This document shows positions 25,274-33,783 of a stretch of DNA of 64,000 nt, piece by piece (the first letter of the stretch is position 1; every line of letters starts with the position of its first letter). The position numbers and the translations under genes were made by a program. Origin of the DNA: Archaeoglobaceae archaeon (GTDB taxonomy: Archaea > Halobacteriota > Archaeoglobi > Archaeoglobales > Archaeoglobaceae); contig JALSLC010000003.1 of the NCBI GenBank assembly GCA_026988525.1, positions 1-64,000 of the forward strand, in the 5' to 3' direction. The notes under the pieces are model-generated. The model made no database searches. It was not told the DNA's origin and was given only the letters and a program-made list of their open reading frames with translations.

Positions 25274-26443
25274 TTATTTTGAACAAATTCCTCTAAGTAT
25301 CTTTTCTCCTTCTCTTGTTCCCTTTACAATGAGTATATCTTTCGCAAAAATCTTTGTAGATGCAGAAGGGTTAGTTATCCATTTGCTACCTCTTTTTATT
25401 GCTATTACGTGCATTCCTGTATTGGTTTCAAGTTTAGCATCACCTAAGGTCTTACCAACTAAGCTGGATTTCTCCGTGACTTCTATCATTGTTATAACTT
25501 CGTCAGCCTCTTTCATTGCTTGAAGAAATATTGGATGAATTTCTAATCCTTCTACAATTATTTGTGCTATCTCTTTGGCTGAGTCAGCTATGTACTCACT
25601 TGCATGAGCAAGCTCTAAAATAGCTATTAGTATTTTCAATTCTTCGTCGGGCTTATCTTTTAAACTCTTTAAAACAAGCATTTGCACTTCATACTTCATG
25701 TTATCTACTTTTTCTTCAATGTAGCTAACTTCTTGAGCTATCTCTTCATTTCTATATAGTAGGGAGAGATAACTCAAATCTACTGCCAGTTCTGATAGAT
25801 TTTTCATCTCAATTAATAACTCTACAGCTTTTTCCAAGTTTTCTTCTAACTCTATTTTTAAATCTTCTATCTTTTTCTCTTTTCCTGTAACAAGCTTAAA
25901 AAATTTTGGAACTCCGGCTATATCTCCCTTAGCAAAAAGTACATCTCCTTTTAGGATCTTTGTATCTTTTTCAGGATCAAATATCCATTCATAGCCCCTC
26001 TTTATTGCTATAACTTTCATTCCGGTAACAGTATGTAATCTAACATCCTCAAGAGTCTTTCCAGCTATTTCCGATTCTTCGCTAACCCTTGCTTTTACTA
26101 TTGTTTCCTCGCTTTTAATAAATGCGATTCTTACCATTTCTGGTGAAAGTTTTATTCCTCTCATTACAAGTTCAGCTATATCTCCAGCAGCTTGACACAT
26201 CTTTTGACTTGCATCTGCTACTTGCAAAATAGTTGAAACAGACTCAGCCTCATCAACACTTCTTGCTGCAAGTATTGAAACTATCCTTATCTGTTTTAAC
26301 AAATCATTAATTTTATTTTCGAGATCAAGAACCTCCTCAGCTATATCTTCACTATCATACAAAATTGCAGAATAAGCAAGGTCAACTATAACTTCTGAAG
26401 TATCCTTTATTTCCACTAATAAATCTTTTACAGTACGCCGCAT
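25274..26443 (-). CDS. Duplicated PhoU-like / TrkA-C (RCK-C) protein
   Basis: A 389-residue cytosolic protein built from two homologous halves. Each half has a PhoU-like helical region with acidic heptads, followed by an RCK-C/TrkA-C domain. The repeated signature is GKTLEDVRLHTVTGMKVIAIKRG in half one (split here as GKTLEDVRL and TGMKVIAIKRG) and GKTLGDAKL with TGMHVIAIKRG in half two. TrkA-C domains bind nucleotides or ions and gate potassium transport. No transporter is adjacent, so it probably acts in trans on a K+ or cation system. Confidence 0.88.
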   Translation of the reverse strand: MRRTVKDLLVEIKDTSEVIVDLAYSAILYDSEDIAEEVLDLENKINDLLKQIRIVSILAARSVDEAESVSTILQVADASQKMCQAAGDIAELVMRGIKLSPEMVRIAFIKSEETIVKARVSEESEIAGKTLEDVRLHTVTGMKVIAIKRGYEWIFDPEKDTKILKGDVLFAKGDIAGVPKFFKLVTGKEKKIEDLKIELEENLEKAVELLIEMKNLSELAVDLSYLSLLYRNEEIAQEVSYIEEKVDNMKYEVQMLVLKSLKDKPDEELKILIAILELAHASEYIADSAKEIAQIIVEGLEIHPIFLQAMKEADEVITMIEVTEKSSLVGKTLGDAKLETNTGMHVIAIKRGSKWITNPSASTKIFAKDILIVKGTREGEKILRGICSK

Positions 26444-26539
26444 TTTTTGAAAATTTGATGAAAATTTATTTAAGGATTTCGTAATGTTTCGTTTTTAATG
26501 GTCTCTTGTTTTTTAAATAGACCCCTATAAAAGTAAAAA

Positions 26540-26611
26540 CGCCCCGGCCGGGAATTGAACCCGGGTCGAGGGTTCCGGAGACCCTCAGGATTTCCACTAC
26601 CCCACCGGGGC
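26540..26611 (-). tRNA. tRNA-Arg (CCG)
   Basis: Read on the minus strand the acceptor GCCCCGG pairs with CCGGGGC, the anticodon stem encloses loop CTCCGGA with anticodon CCG, and the T arm is CCGGGTTCAATTCCCGG. The discriminator is G and CCA is not encoded. The first 15 bases of the tRNA also code for the last residues and TAG stop of dtdA on the same strand. Confidence 0.95.
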
Positions 26612-27457
26612 AAAATCCTTTTTTGCTTGTTTTGTTTTGTACATTTTTATATTGAGATCATCACAAACTTCTAAAACCATGTTTTTAATTTTTGAAATCG
26701 TAGATTTCTCGTCAATAACTACGACCTCTGCCTCACTTATTTCTATAGCTTTTTTTAGAAATTCTTTGTTTAGTCCTTCAAATGTGTACTTTGCAAAGTT
26801 ATGAGCAAAAGCAAGATTTGTATTTAATTCCAGCTCCGTTTGGCGTGGGGCATAGTGAGTCCCTCCAACCCCAACTGCGACAATCCAATCTTTCTTTTCA
26901 CTCTTTAAAGCTTCGATTATTGATTCTGCAACAAGCTTAGCAGCTAATTCATCTCTCCACTCTTTTTCAGTTGAACCTATTTCGTAAAAGGCAGAAGGTA
27001 CTTTAATCTCGGAGGGTCCGTGATGTGTAACTTCGAGGCTGAACATGTAATCCAATTTATATTCTTTCATTTTTTTGACTAAGCTTAGTGAGTAGTTTTT
27101 CATTGTTATGGGGGATGGTTTTGCTAAGGAATAAGGTTTTCCACCGTAATCCGCAGTTGAAACATTTCCAGAAACGTGACAAGATAGCAGTTTTCTACCA
27201 TCTTTACTTGTATGACGGGAGGCAAAAACTATCTCTTTTAATTTAATATCAAATGCTTTCGAAATCCTCTCATCGATGTTATCTGCGTATATTAGTCTAT
27301 TTTCAATTTCCACAATACATACATCCTCATTTAGGTATGTTAGTTTCATGTTATTTTTTTCTTTTGATTCATTTTCTCCAAGCATTTCAATAATTTTTTC
27401 TTTTATATTCATTGAGGCTGGGTCCACTTTGCTACACACTATTGCTGTGAACTGCAT
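26597..27457 (-). CDS. dtdA: D-aminoacyl-tRNA deacylase (archaeal DtdA/GEK1 type)
   Basis: A protein of about 286 residues that hydrolyses D-aminoacyl-tRNA. Family segments are AIVCSKVDPASMNI at the N-terminus, SRHTSKDGRKLLSCHVSGN, EVTHHGPSEI with paired His, EIGSTEKEW, and VGVGGTHYAPRQT. The frame opens at 27511, but the family normally begins just before the AIVCSKVDPAS motif, so M at 27457 is preferred; no clear ribosome site decides it. The last residues (APVG) and TAG lie in the 5' end of tRNA-Arg(CCG), a 15-base overlap. Length without the extension is close to the family norm. Confidence 0.92.
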   Translation of the reverse strand: MQFTAIVCSKVDPASMNIKEKIIEMLGENESKEKNNMKLTYLNEDVCIVEIENRLIYADNIDERISKAFDIKLKEIVFASRHTSKDGRKLLSCHVSGNVSTADYGGKPYSLAKPSPITMKNYSLSLVKKMKEYKLDYMFSLEVTHHGPSEIKVPSAFYEIGSTEKEWRDELAAKLVAESIIEALKSEKKDWIVAVGVGGTHYAPRQTELELNTNLAFAHNFAKYTFEGLNKEFLKKAIEISEAEVVVIDEKSTISKIKNMVLEVCDDLNIKMYKTKQAKKDFAPVG

Positions 27458-27671
27458 ATATTCATGAAAGTAGAAACGTATATCATACTTTCGAGCCTTT
27501 GGTATATCCAAATTTTTAAATCCTTTCGAATTTTTAATTTTTAAATTGTTTGCTAATTGCGAGATATTGAAAAATTAGAAATAAACTGCATTTCAATAGG
27601 CTTTGCAATTATTATTTTTTTGAAATATAATTTGATAAAATTTAAATAGGCTAAATAATTCTAACACAAAC

Positions 27672-28485
27672 ATGATTTCGAGAAGAGGTTTTCTCGGCTT
27701 AATGGGTGCAATGGCTACTGCAGCACTCTTGGGATGTGAAAGCAAAACTGAAAAGAGTGTTGAAACTAATGTAAGGACTGCAAGTGTAAAATTTCAAAAT
27801 GTACCTTGGCCTTATGAAAAGTTAGATCCAAATAAAGTTGCTGATTTAGCTTACGAAAGTTACATGCACCACTGTATGTATGGTGTTGTAAACGCAGTTG
27901 TAGGGAGCTCTTGCAGATAAAATTGGAGAGCCTTACACTTACTTTCCAACTAAAATAGCCGTTTATGGAAAAGCTGGAGTTTCTGGCTGGGCAACTCTTT
28001 GTGGAGCTCTTAACGGTGCTGCAATGGTTTGCTATATGGTTTTACCTGAGAAAATTGCTGACAGCGTTATAAACGATTTGTACTCGTGGTATGAATACAC
28101 ATCTCTGCCAAATTACACTCCAAAAAAGCCTGTAAAAGCAGATTTAAATCCTTTTCCAAAATCTAAAGCTAACTCTCCGCTCTGCCATGTATCTGTTAGT
28201 AACTGGTGCAAGAGCTCTGGATACAAGGCATTTTCAAAAGAAAGAACTGAAAGATGCGGTAGGTTGACTGCAGATGTGGCAAAAAAGTTAGTTGAAATGC
28301 TGAACGAAGTTAAAGCTGGAACTTTTGTTCCGAAGTATCCACTCGATAACGTTACGATGAAGTGTAGAACCTGTCACTGTAAAGGTAGCTCTCTTGAAGA
28401 TACAAGAGGTAAAATGGCTTGTTGGGAATGCCATACAAAGAACATAACTCTCGTTGACGAAATGGAAAATCATCCAAAAATTTAA
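27672..28485 (+). pseudogene. Split-Soret-type (C_GCAxxG_C_C) cytochrome c, frameshifted
   Basis: A Tat-exported protein in two frames. The first frame (27672-27920) has the twin-arginine signal RRGFLGLMG and a lipobox-like LLGCE, then HHCMYGVVNAVVG. The second frame continues ALADKIGEP without a gap, then GVSGWATLCGALNGAAMVCYM, the C-GCAxxG-C-C core, and two c-type heme sites, CRTCH and CWECH, near the C-terminus. This is the layout of split-Soret cytochromes from sulfate reducers. Removing one G from GGG at 27903-27905 restores 270 codons. Everything after the shift is well preserved, so the lesion is recent, an assembly error, or recoded. Confidence 0.83.
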
Positions 28486-29215
28486 TATAAATTAATATAA
28501 TAATTTTTTATTTCAAGTGTTAAGTTCACGTTGTTTAAGTTAGCAGTGTTTCCAGTTACTATAAATCCCGCCTTCTTCAAGCTATCAATCCAATAACTTT
28601 CAAATATTGAATCGTTTACGTTTATTGTAATACTAACATTTTTAAAATTGTATATTCTATTTAAAACTGCAATATTTATAAAAGCTAAACCATTACCAGA
28701 AATTTCCTGTTGTTGTGTAGTTAGATTATCTATTGAAATGTATATATTTTTGTTGCTTCTATAGACTCTTATACTGGGTGGATTTAAAGTTGTGTTTTCT
28801 CCACCTTGATATACTTTAACGCCCCCCTCTGAGAACAATACGCTTTCATCCGGTATTCGGGTATTGAAAACGTATAACTTTATCGCGAACAGCTTTCCGT
28901 CAAACTCCCTGCCCGCAACGTTGATTGTTACATCACCGCTTTTCCAGAGCTTAACTGTAGCTGAAGTCTGAACGGGATTGAACACGTTACTAATTCCGAG
29001 ATTTAGCGTAATAGTGCCATTTTTGGTGTATATCTCTTCAAGTCTAAGAAAAGAGTAAATTAAATTTTTTCGTGTTTAAATTCTAACCTCTCTTCCAACA
29101 CTGGCAAGTAGTGTGTAGTTATGGCTACTAATGCTGTGGAAATAACTGCCAGTATTAGTATCATTCCAACGATAGTAGATACACCTTTTCTTTTCATCTG
29201 AAAAATAGCTTGCAT
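28482..29215 (-). pseudogene. Type IV pilin C, frameshifted
   Basis: The N-terminal frame from ATG 29215 reads MQAIFQMKRKGVSTIVGMIL and a hydrophobic helix, an archaeal class III prepilin start (KRKG, cut before VS). It then meets a stop after EFKHEKI. In the next frame the protein continues LIYSFLRLEEIYTKNGTITL and runs to TAA at 28482 with an Asn-rich beta domain. Adding one A to the A6 run (T6 at 29065-29070 on the plus strand) joins both into 244 codons. The start overlaps the end of pilin B by 22 bases, as in an intact operon. Confidence 0.75.
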
Positions 29216-29593
29216 ATTACAACACCTTTTGCTACTATCGTTATAGTTACATTATTTCCATAACTTCTACTAATGTTTAAACTCTCTTCCAAAATTCCAG
29301 TAACCGTTTTTGTTCACATCGTTGAGTAATTTATATATTTGAGTTGAATTGAGGACTGTTATCGTTCCATTGTTAATTACTATTTTCATATCTGAGATAC
29401 ATATAGGATACCCACCCTCTTGAATTATTGTGTAGTTGTTTCCGTCGATTTTTCCAGTAAAAATAGCGTAGGGAACGCTTTTCATTGAGGGTATATAATT
29501 GCTTATATTTGCAGACAGAAATGCCGCTAAAATTACAACTATTACGAGCAATAGCATTTCTCCAAGAATTTCAGAAACTCCTTTTTCGTTCAT
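29194..29593 (-). pseudogene. Type IV pilin B, frameshifted
   Basis: The frame from 29593 starts MNEKGVSEILGEMLLLVIVV, a class III signal peptide with the EKG-VSE cleavage site and hydrophobic helix, and ends early after NFGREFKH at 29270. In the adjacent frame the natural continuation reads TVTGILEESLNISRSYG and then NNVTITIVAKGVVICKLFFR to TGA at 29194. Removing one A from the A5 run (T5 at 29307-29311 on the plus strand) gives 132 codons. The restored end overlaps pilin C, which supports the repair. Confidence 0.75.
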
Positions 29594-29602
29594 GACATCA
29601 CC

Positions 29603-31306
29603 TCAAATAAGGAATTCAAATAGTATTAGCGAAGCTAAAAAGAATACCAATACGTGTTTTAGTCCGTGAAGTACATGCCCTTTTTCCATCTGTCCTGCAA
29701 TTATTCCTGAGAAAAAGGCAGTTATAAGAGTAGTTCTATACATTAGCCCTTCCACTATTGCACTGTTTGAAGAGGACAGATTTGGTAGAAAAGAGTGTTC
29801 TATCGTGTAAATTGTGTACATCAAAACAAAGAAAGAAACGTATATTATTACTAAATACGCAAAACCAGCTGTAAATCTTAAATTCTTCATTTTCAATCCG
29901 TATTCGAGGTCGTCTATCGTAGTGAGTACGACATCTCTTATGTTCTCGGTAAACTCACTTACCTTAACAAGAGTGGATATGGTCCTTCTCAGCTCTGCAA
30001 CGCCAACTCTGTTCACAAATTCTACGAAAGCTTCATTGACGGTTGAACCCCATTCTATATCTCCAGCAACGAACTTTATTTCTCTAGAAAGAACTCCAAG
30101 CTTAGACTCTTTTAAAATCCTTATAACGTCTTGTAGTGTCAATCCAACATCTTTCAGGTTTACTATTTTTCTTAGTAAATCTGGTATTTCTTTTTCAACT
30201 TTTCTAACAAATCCTGCTCTATATTCAAACGCCAGCATTAGAGGAAAGAAAGCTGAAATTGTAAGTAAAGCTATGTAACTTTCTTCAAACCTTAGGTTAA
30301 ATCTTTTTAAAATTAACAAAGTGATTAGAACTGTAGCTGGGGTGAAAATTAACGATAAATAATGATTTTCTTTTAAACTAAATTTTTTAAATCTTTTTAC
30401 TGTTTTTGTTTTAGTATTATCTAAAACTTTTACTCCTTTTGCTAAAAGATCTGGAGTGAAATGACCTCTTCTTTCAATTCTTGTAACGCTCAGGTCTTCT
30501 TTAATATTTAGCAAATCTATTAAATATACTAAGAAAATACCTCCTACTGGGAGGAAAAAGTAAGTGTAGATGTAGAATTCCTTTCCAAATCCTCCCCCTA
30601 AAAACTGTGAGGTTGAAAGCATAACTAAAAGAAAAACTGGAAGAGAAACAAAGAAAACGACGAAAACTTCGGCAAGAATTTCAAGTGTTTTCATATGTAT
30701 TTCCAACTGTTTTCTCGCCATTTCTCTTATGTTTTCGACTTTTGAGCCCATATAGTCTTTCATGTTTCCTCCACTCTCGAAAACTATTGTTAATCCTTCC
30801 AAAAATTCTTTTAAAGCTTCTGACGGTGTTGTTTCCATAAGGTTTTGCATTGCTTTTAAAACACTTTCACCAAATAGTTCTACATCTCTAACTATAAATC
30901 CAAATTCTTCAGAAACTTCCCCATATAGTGATTTTTCCTTAAATATGTGTTTAAAAATTTCATATAGTGGCATAATGTCGCAGAGTGACCTCATATAGGT
31001 TATTGCGTGAGGTAACTTCAACTCTATGTTCGTTTTTCTACTCCTTGCAATTGCATAGGTGTATGTGAGAGGTAAGAAGTAAAACGCGAGGGCAAAGAAA
31101 GGAGGAAGAATGTATGAAATTCCCGATTTTAATAGCTGTCTCAATGCGTAACCTACAGCGTATCCAGTAACTCCAAGGAATATTGAAATTAGTGATAAAA
31201 ATTCTGGGGTAACATTTAACATGGACGCTCTTATAATTTTTTGCAAATCTTCTCTTCTAACAGGTAGAAAGTAAAAAGAAACGTTAATTGACTTATAAAT
31301 TCTCAT
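29603..31306 (-). CDS. TadC/PilC-like pilus assembly membrane protein
   Basis: A 567-residue platform protein of the archaeal type IV pilus (type II secretion F family). It contains two F domains, each with a cytosolic helical part and membrane helices; four-residue G-x-x-xDY/EFxG-type spots such as SGGNMKDYM are visible in the first copy. The open frame starts at 31372, but MRIYKSINVSFYFLPV at 31306 is preferred because it overlaps the ATPase stop by only 14 bases. It is the only gene of the pilus operon without a visible lesion. Confidence 0.87.
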   Translation of the reverse strand: MRIYKSINVSFYFLPVRREDLQKIIRASMLNVTPEFLSLISIFLGVTGYAVGYALRQLLKSGISYILPPFFALAFYFLPLTYTYAIARSRKTNIELKLPHAITYMRSLCDIMPLYEIFKHIFKEKSLYGEVSEEFGFIVRDVELFGESVLKAMQNLMETTPSEALKEFLEGLTIVFESGGNMKDYMGSKVENIREMARKQLEIHMKTLEILAEVFVVFFVSLPVFLLVMLSTSQFLGGGFGKEFYIYTYFFLPVGGIFLVYLIDLLNIKEDLSVTRIERRGHFTPDLLAKGVKVLDNTKTKTVKRFKKFSLKENHYLSLIFTPATVLITLLILKRFNLRFEESYIALLTISAFFPLMLAFEYRAGFVRKVEKEIPDLLRKIVNLKDVGLTLQDVIRILKESKLGVLSREIKFVAGDIEWGSTVNEAFVEFVNRVGVAELRRTISTLVKVSEFTENIRDVVLTTIDDLEYGLKMKNLRFTAGFAYLVIIYVSFFVLMYTIYTIEHSFLPNLSSSNSAIVEGLMYRTTLITAFFSGIIAGQMEKGHVLHGLKHVLVFFLASLILFEFLI

Positions 31307-32812
31307 AAAACTCCACCCTGTAATCGTTAACTTTTTTGACAAACTCTTCAGCGTTACATCTTTCGATTTCACTCAAAAATTTTGCTCTATTCTTAAGTTC
31401 ATTCCTAACATCTTTATGCGTCATCTCAAACTGTTTGGCAAACTCTTCCATTAGCTGGGAGCTATACCACTCGTAACCAAACTTCTTTTTTTCCCTGAGA
31501 AAAACGGGATTGTAAACTATTTTATTACTTTCGTCTAAGTATATGTCGTATATCGCTTGTAGCTTCCTCACAGCTTTTCCTTCAGAATAATCTATGCTCA
31601 GCAATACTATTATGTCCAAAGAATCAAATATAGAAACTGGAACATTTATTGGTTCGTGAATCAATCTATTAATAGCTGAACTTACATCCCCTGCGTGTAG
31701 TGTAGAATACGTTGTATGCCCTGTATTCATAGCTTGGAATAGAGTTATAGCTTCTTTTCCCCTTATCTCTCCAACGAGTATGTATTCTGGCCTTTGTCTT
31801 AGAGTTGCTTTGAGCATTTCAAACATACTTTCGGTATCTGTTATTAGTGGAAGCTAGTTTTCATGTGGTAGTTTTATCTCTCTCGTATCTTCTATTGAAA
31901 CTATCTTAGTTGCGGGAGGTATGAAGAGAGCAATAGCATTAATCATGGTAGTTTTACCACTGGCGGTAGCTCCTACTATAATACAGTTTTTTCTACACTC
32001 AACACACAGCCAGAGAAAAGCCATAACTTCTGGACTTACACTTTTCCATGCTATTAAATCAACTGGAGTTATAACGAACTCTCCAAATCTCCTTATAGAG
32101 AATGAGGGACCTTTGGCGCTTATAACGTTCCTGTACGTTAATTGGATTCTCTCACCAGTTGGAAGCGTGCTATCTGCAAGAGGTTTTTCTATTGATATCT
32201 GAACATTTGCTTTTTGAGACAACTTCAAAACGAAATTGTCCATTTCGCTTTCAGAAAAAGTTACGTTAGTGGGCATACTCCCATAGACTTTGTGGTACAC
32301 GTAAACTGGAGTGTTATATCCGCTACAAGATATATCCTCCAGATACCTATCTCTAAGCAATGCATCTATTTTTCCATAACCGATAAAGTCCCTACTTAAG
32401 TAATACCAGATTTTTCCAATTGATTTATAATTAAAGTTTATTTTTAATTTTTTTAAGGCATTTATAAATTCTGAAAAAAGATGTTTTCTCTTTATTTCGA
32501 GTTCTCTAACATCTTTTAATATAATTTTATCTCTTAAAATTCTATAAACACTCTCTAATGCCTGAAACTCTTCAAATGTAAGTTTTGGTTCAAGTAATTC
32601 ATATTTTGGTGTTTTTTTACAGTAAATTACGGCTTTTGCAAATGGTTTGTTTAGCCAATATTCTTCTATAGTCTCTCCATCCATTCTTTCAAAAAAGTCC
32701 TCATAACTTTCGGAAAGTATTTTATTTTGAATACTCTCTTCTTTTTCTTTATTTTTTCTTAACTTTGATAATATTTTTTTGAGAAAATGTCCAATGAAAC
32801 TGACATCATCAT
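31293..32812 (-). pseudogene. Pilus/type II secretion ATPase, interrupted by an amber codon
   Basis: A GspE/VirB11-type ATPase for pilus assembly. The upstream part ends with Walker A IVGATASGKTT and then SIEDTREIKLPHEN followed by TAG at 31854-31856. The same frame continues LPLITDTESMFEMLKATLRQ, GEIRGKE and the HTTYSTLHAG His box. Homologues read LPHENW here, so TGG has become TAG. A second lesion is likely at the start: the frame from ATG 32684 lacks about 40 N-terminal residues, and the ATG run at 32812 comes into frame if one A is added to A7 (T7 at 32774-32780). Without that repair the gene is 31293-32684. Confidence 0.82.
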
Positions 32813-32870
32813 CAGAAAATTTGAATAAAATAAATAGGTTTTGGTCTTAAAAGTTGTTAAAGAAAAGTTG

Positions 32871-33342
32871 TTAAGGATTCATTACAAGCGTAGCCGACAA
32901 TATTGTATTTCCCGTATCCTTGTCAATTATTGTCACCTTAAAAGTATCTCCTACTGCTACACTTAGGTGAATGTCTTTACCTGTAAATTCTACACCCCAC
33001 GGTCCTTTTGTGAAGTATATGTACATAGTTCCACCGGGGGAAATGTAATCGCTGTGAGGAGCAAAGGTTACGTTACTCATGATTAACGTATCCTGAAGTG
33101 AGGGGATGTGATGTTTCAATTCTGATCTTTATATTTGACTTATATATAGCATCACCGCTTAACATGTCCAATTTTATGTATTCCTTGCTATAAGAAGCTT
33201 CAGCGTCAAACTGAGCTGAAGGTGTTTTCTGCTTCATCTGAACGCTGCCAGTATATGCACTTACTGCCGCTGCCAAGAGTACTGTAACTACTAACATCAG
33301 CATTACTCCAATTACTGGGCTTACAGCTTTTTCATTTCTCAT
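32871..33342 (-). pseudogene. Type IV pilin A, frameshifted
   Basis: The frame from ATG 33342, after GGAGGT, reads MRNEKAVSPVIGVMLMLVV, the classic archaeal pilin start (AVSPVIG), and stops at 33073. The C-terminal half continues in the next frame: SLQDTLIMSNVTFAPHSDY, then SPGGTMYIYFTKGPWGVEF, to TAA at 32871. Removing one C from the C4 run (G4 at 33102-33105 on the plus strand) joins them as IRIETSHPSLQDTLIMSNV and gives 156 residues, normal for this family. It is first in the leftward pilus operon. Confidence 0.82.
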
Positions 33343-33364
33343 GGATATACCTCCAGATAATTTG

Positions 33365-33378
33365 ATCTGATATCAGAT
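33365..33378. promoter_or_regulatory. 14-bp perfect palindrome upstream of pilin A
   Basis: ATCTGATATCAGAT is a perfect palindrome 23 bases before the pilin A start codon, between the likely promoter and the GGAGGT site. Its position fits an operator for a dimeric repressor of the pilus operon. No regulator gene is adjacent. Confidence 0.45.
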
Positions 33379-33480
33379 TAATTTGAGTACTTAATTTTTT
33401 CGATTCAACGATTGCTGTTTTTCCATAATTAGTTTTCACAGCAATTTTCGCGACAAGTTTGATGCGAGAATTTTTGAAAA

Positions 33481-33490
33481 GTTGCGCAAC
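33481..33490. repeat. Palindrome and long inverted repeat in the pilin/C-D intergenic region
   Basis: GTTGCGCAAC is a perfect 10-bp palindrome. It is directly followed by TCGGCGATTG (33491-33500), which returns as its exact complement CAATCGCCGA at 33551-33560, 50 bases further on, flanking the TATA box of the C/D sRNA. Both could be operators, or the long repeat may reflect a duplicated control site. Confidence 0.4.
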
Positions 33491-33525
33491 TCGGCGATTG
33501 CAAAAATTTAAAAAATGTAAAAACT

Positions 33526-33534
33526 TTTATAAAA
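33526..33534 (+). promoter_or_regulatory. TATA box of the C/D sRNA / small membrane protein
   Basis: TTTATAAAA is a strong archaeal TATA box. A start about 25 bases downstream falls at 33552-33557, just where the terminal stem of the C/D RNA begins and only about 12 bases before the ATG at 33567. Confidence 0.6.
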
Positions 33535-33554
33535 CCATTCATCTCAGCAACAAT

Positions 33555-33611
33555 CGCCGATGATGAATGATGGGCGAACTGATAGATGATGAAAAGGGAG
33601 AGGCTGAGGCT
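33555..33611 (+). ncRNA. C/D box sRNA
   Basis: All four boxes are exact and correctly spaced. C box ATGATGA is at 33560-33566, then a 12-nt guide (atgatgggcgaa), D' box CTGA at 33579-33582, a 3-nt spacer, C' box ATGATGA at 33586-33592, an 11-nt guide (aaagggagagg), and D box CTGA at 33604-33607. GCC before C and GGC after D close the terminal stem. The D' guide is complementary to TTCGCCCAT, which from memory matches archaeal 23S rRNA just 3' of the A-loop. It would direct 2'-O-methylation there. The RNA lies fully inside the start of the ORF at 33567. Confidence 0.8.
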
Positions 33612-33779
33612 AAAAGGACATCACTTTTTTCCTGTTTAAGAAATCTTTCTATAGTTACCTCTGCTATTAGTATAGCTTTCATAGGTTTTTTAGCCCTATG
33701 GTATTCGGGTTATGGTTACTACTCTTTTGCCTCGATTTTCTTAGCTATAATTTACTTGATTTACAGAGCAGTGAGGTGA
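33567..33779 (+). CDS. Small two-helix membrane protein overlapping the C/D sRNA
   Basis: A 70-residue ORF with an acidic N-terminus (MMGELIDDEKGEAEAKRTS) and two hydrophobic helices (about 30-45 and 53-67). The first 15 codons are the same DNA as the C/D box sRNA, so those residues may be a by-product of the RNA boxes: GELIDDEKGE encodes the D' and C' boxes. No in-frame ATG, GTG or TTG follows before the first helix, so if the protein is real the overlap is real. The next gene begins five bases later after GAGGTGAT. I do not recognise the family. Confidence 0.5.
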   Translation: MMGELIDDEKGEAEAKRTSLFSCLRNLSIVTSAISIAFIGFLALWYSGYGYYSFASIFLAIIYLIYRAVR

Positions 33780-33783
33780 TACT

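Noticed and set aside
31854-31856. TAG in the pilus ATPase read as pyrrolysine
   Set aside because: Homologues have Trp at this place, no downstream Pyl-type stem is visible, and several neighbouring genes are also broken, so mutation is simpler.
27903-33105. Programmed frameshifting or phase variation for the broken pilus genes
   Set aside because: The homopolymers are only 3-7 bases long, have no consistent slippery motif or downstream structure, and one lesion is a substitution.
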